Source: Candidatus Dormiibacterota bacterium (GTDB lineage: Bacteria; Chloroflexota; Dormibacteria; UBA8260; Bog-877). From it: a stretch of DNA of 5,948 nucleotides. Numbering within the stretch: the stretch's first letter is position 1; each line of letters begins with the position of its first letter. Of the stretch, positions 5,389 through 5,948 are shown piece by piece. The position numbers and the translations under genes were made by a program. The notes below the pieces were generated by a model. That model worked only from the letters and a program-made list of their open reading frames with translations, had not been told where the DNA came from and ran no database searches. The stretch covers positions 1 through 5,948 of the forward strand of contig PLTL01000254.1 in NCBI GenBank assembly GCA_003164475.1. The letters run 5' to 3'.

Positions 5389-5948
5389 TCAGCTGCCGAA
5401 GATCCGGTTCACGTCGCCGAGCGCCTCCACCAGCGCATCCACGTCCTCGCGGGTGTTGTAGAGGTAGAGGCTGGCCCGGGTGGTGGCCGCCACCCCGAGC
5501 CGGCGCATCAGGGGCTGACAGCAATGGTGGCCAGCTCTGACCGCGACCCCGCTGCGGTCCAGGATGGTGCCCACGTCGTGCGGGTGGACCCCCTGCAGGT
5601 TGAAGGAAATGATCCCCGGCTGTTGGGGGCTGGGGCGGCCGTAGCGGGTGAGTCCGGGGACGCCCGAGAGCACCTCGTCGGCGTACCCGGTGAGCTCCGC
5701 CCCGTGTTGGAAGATGGCCTCCATCCCGATGTCTTCCAGGTAGTCCACCGCCGCCCAGAGCCCGGCCGCCCCGGCGATGTCCGGGGTGCCCGCCTCGAAC
5801 TTGTGCGGAATCTCGTCCCAGGTGGTCCGCTCCAGGGTCACCACCGAGATCATCGAGCCTCCGGTCAAGAACGGCTCCATGGCCTCGAGCAGCTCAGGCC
5901 GCCCATAGAGGACCCCGATCCCGGTCGGGCCGCACATCTTGTGGCCGG
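5389..5948 (-). CDS. sufS: Cysteine desulfurase SufS, C-terminal part (5' end outside window)
   Basis: SufS is a PLP-dependent group II cysteine desulfurase that removes sulfur from cysteine and delivers it, through SufU, to Fe-S cluster assembly. The 185 complete visible residues begin GHKMCGPTGIGVLYG, whose Lys (visible residue 3) is the PLP Schiff-base lysine. Then come GGSMI, FEAGTPDIAGAAGL, HDVGTILDRSGVAVRAGHHCCQPLM and TRASLYLYNTREDVDALVEAL, all standard SufS blocks. The catalytic Cys is visible residue 142 (codon 5523-5521), 139 residues after the lysine, against 138 in E. coli SufS. It is followed at once by a second Cys, where Ala is usual. About 220 N-terminal residues lie beyond the edge. 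The protein ends NRIFGS with TGA at 5391-5389. It is presumably preceded by sufBCD off-window. Confidence 0.95.
   Translation of the reverse strand, partial: GHKMCGPTGIGVLYGRPELLEAMEPFLTGGSMISVVTLERTTWDEIPHKFEAGTPDIAGAAGLWAAVDYLEDIGMEAIFQHGAELTGYADEVLSGVPGLTRYGRPSPQQPGIISFNLQGVHPHDVGTILDRSGVAVRAGHHCCQPLMRRLGVAATTRASLYLYNTREDVDALVEALGDVNRIFGS

Noticed and set aside
1..5948. CRISPR array, insertion sequence, prophage or defence system
   Set aside because: No spaced repeats, transposase, integrase or defence domains are visible; all recognised genes are housekeeping or transport.

Overview
The window is GC-rich chromosomal DNA carrying ordinary bacterial housekeeping and transport genes. The SUF genes are of the SufS-SufU-SufT kind found in Actinobacteria, Firmicutes, Chloroflexi and relatives. 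With the high GC and frequent GTG starts, this suggests an actinobacterial or neighbouring high-GC lineage (Chloroflexota or Dormibacterota-like). That placement is an inference from gene content and base composition; no marker gene fixes it.

Layout. Positions 1-887 (+) hold the C-terminal three quarters of an imidazolonepropionase (hutI), cut by the window edge. Its stop codon interlocks with the stop of a convergent minus-strand gene, rsmG (884-1492), inside one CTAG. Upstream of rsmG on the same strand are an ABC-2 type permease (1543-2457) and its ABC ATPase (2454-3461), joined by a GTGA start/stop overlap. These three probably form one transcript read right to left: ATPase, permease, rsmG. 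After a 122-base divergent spacer comes a plus-strand bioY (3584-4179). Its reading frame is broken near 4039-4043, and its C-terminal GDxxK motif reads GGxxK, so it looks like a decayed or mis-sequenced biotin transporter S component.

The right third is the end of a SUF iron-sulfur operon read right to left: sufS (C-terminal part, 5389 to the window edge), a gap of about 390 bases, sufU (4525-4998) and sufT/MIP18-like (4173-4544). SufS (cysteine desulfurase) passes sulfur to the zinc protein SufU, and the SufT-like protein helps Fe-S maturation. sufU and sufT overlap by 20 bases.

The sufS-sufU gap is the least ordinary part. On the suf strand it contains a near-consensus Shine-Dalgarno followed by a 16-codon ORF, two mutually exclusive hairpins just upstream of that ribosome binding site, a small hairpin after the ORF, and a 13-pair hairpin just before sufU. 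That last stem is fully paired only in the suf-strand RNA. The gap looks like a regulatory leader or a tiny-peptide locus inside the operon. This is a hypothesis from sequence alone.
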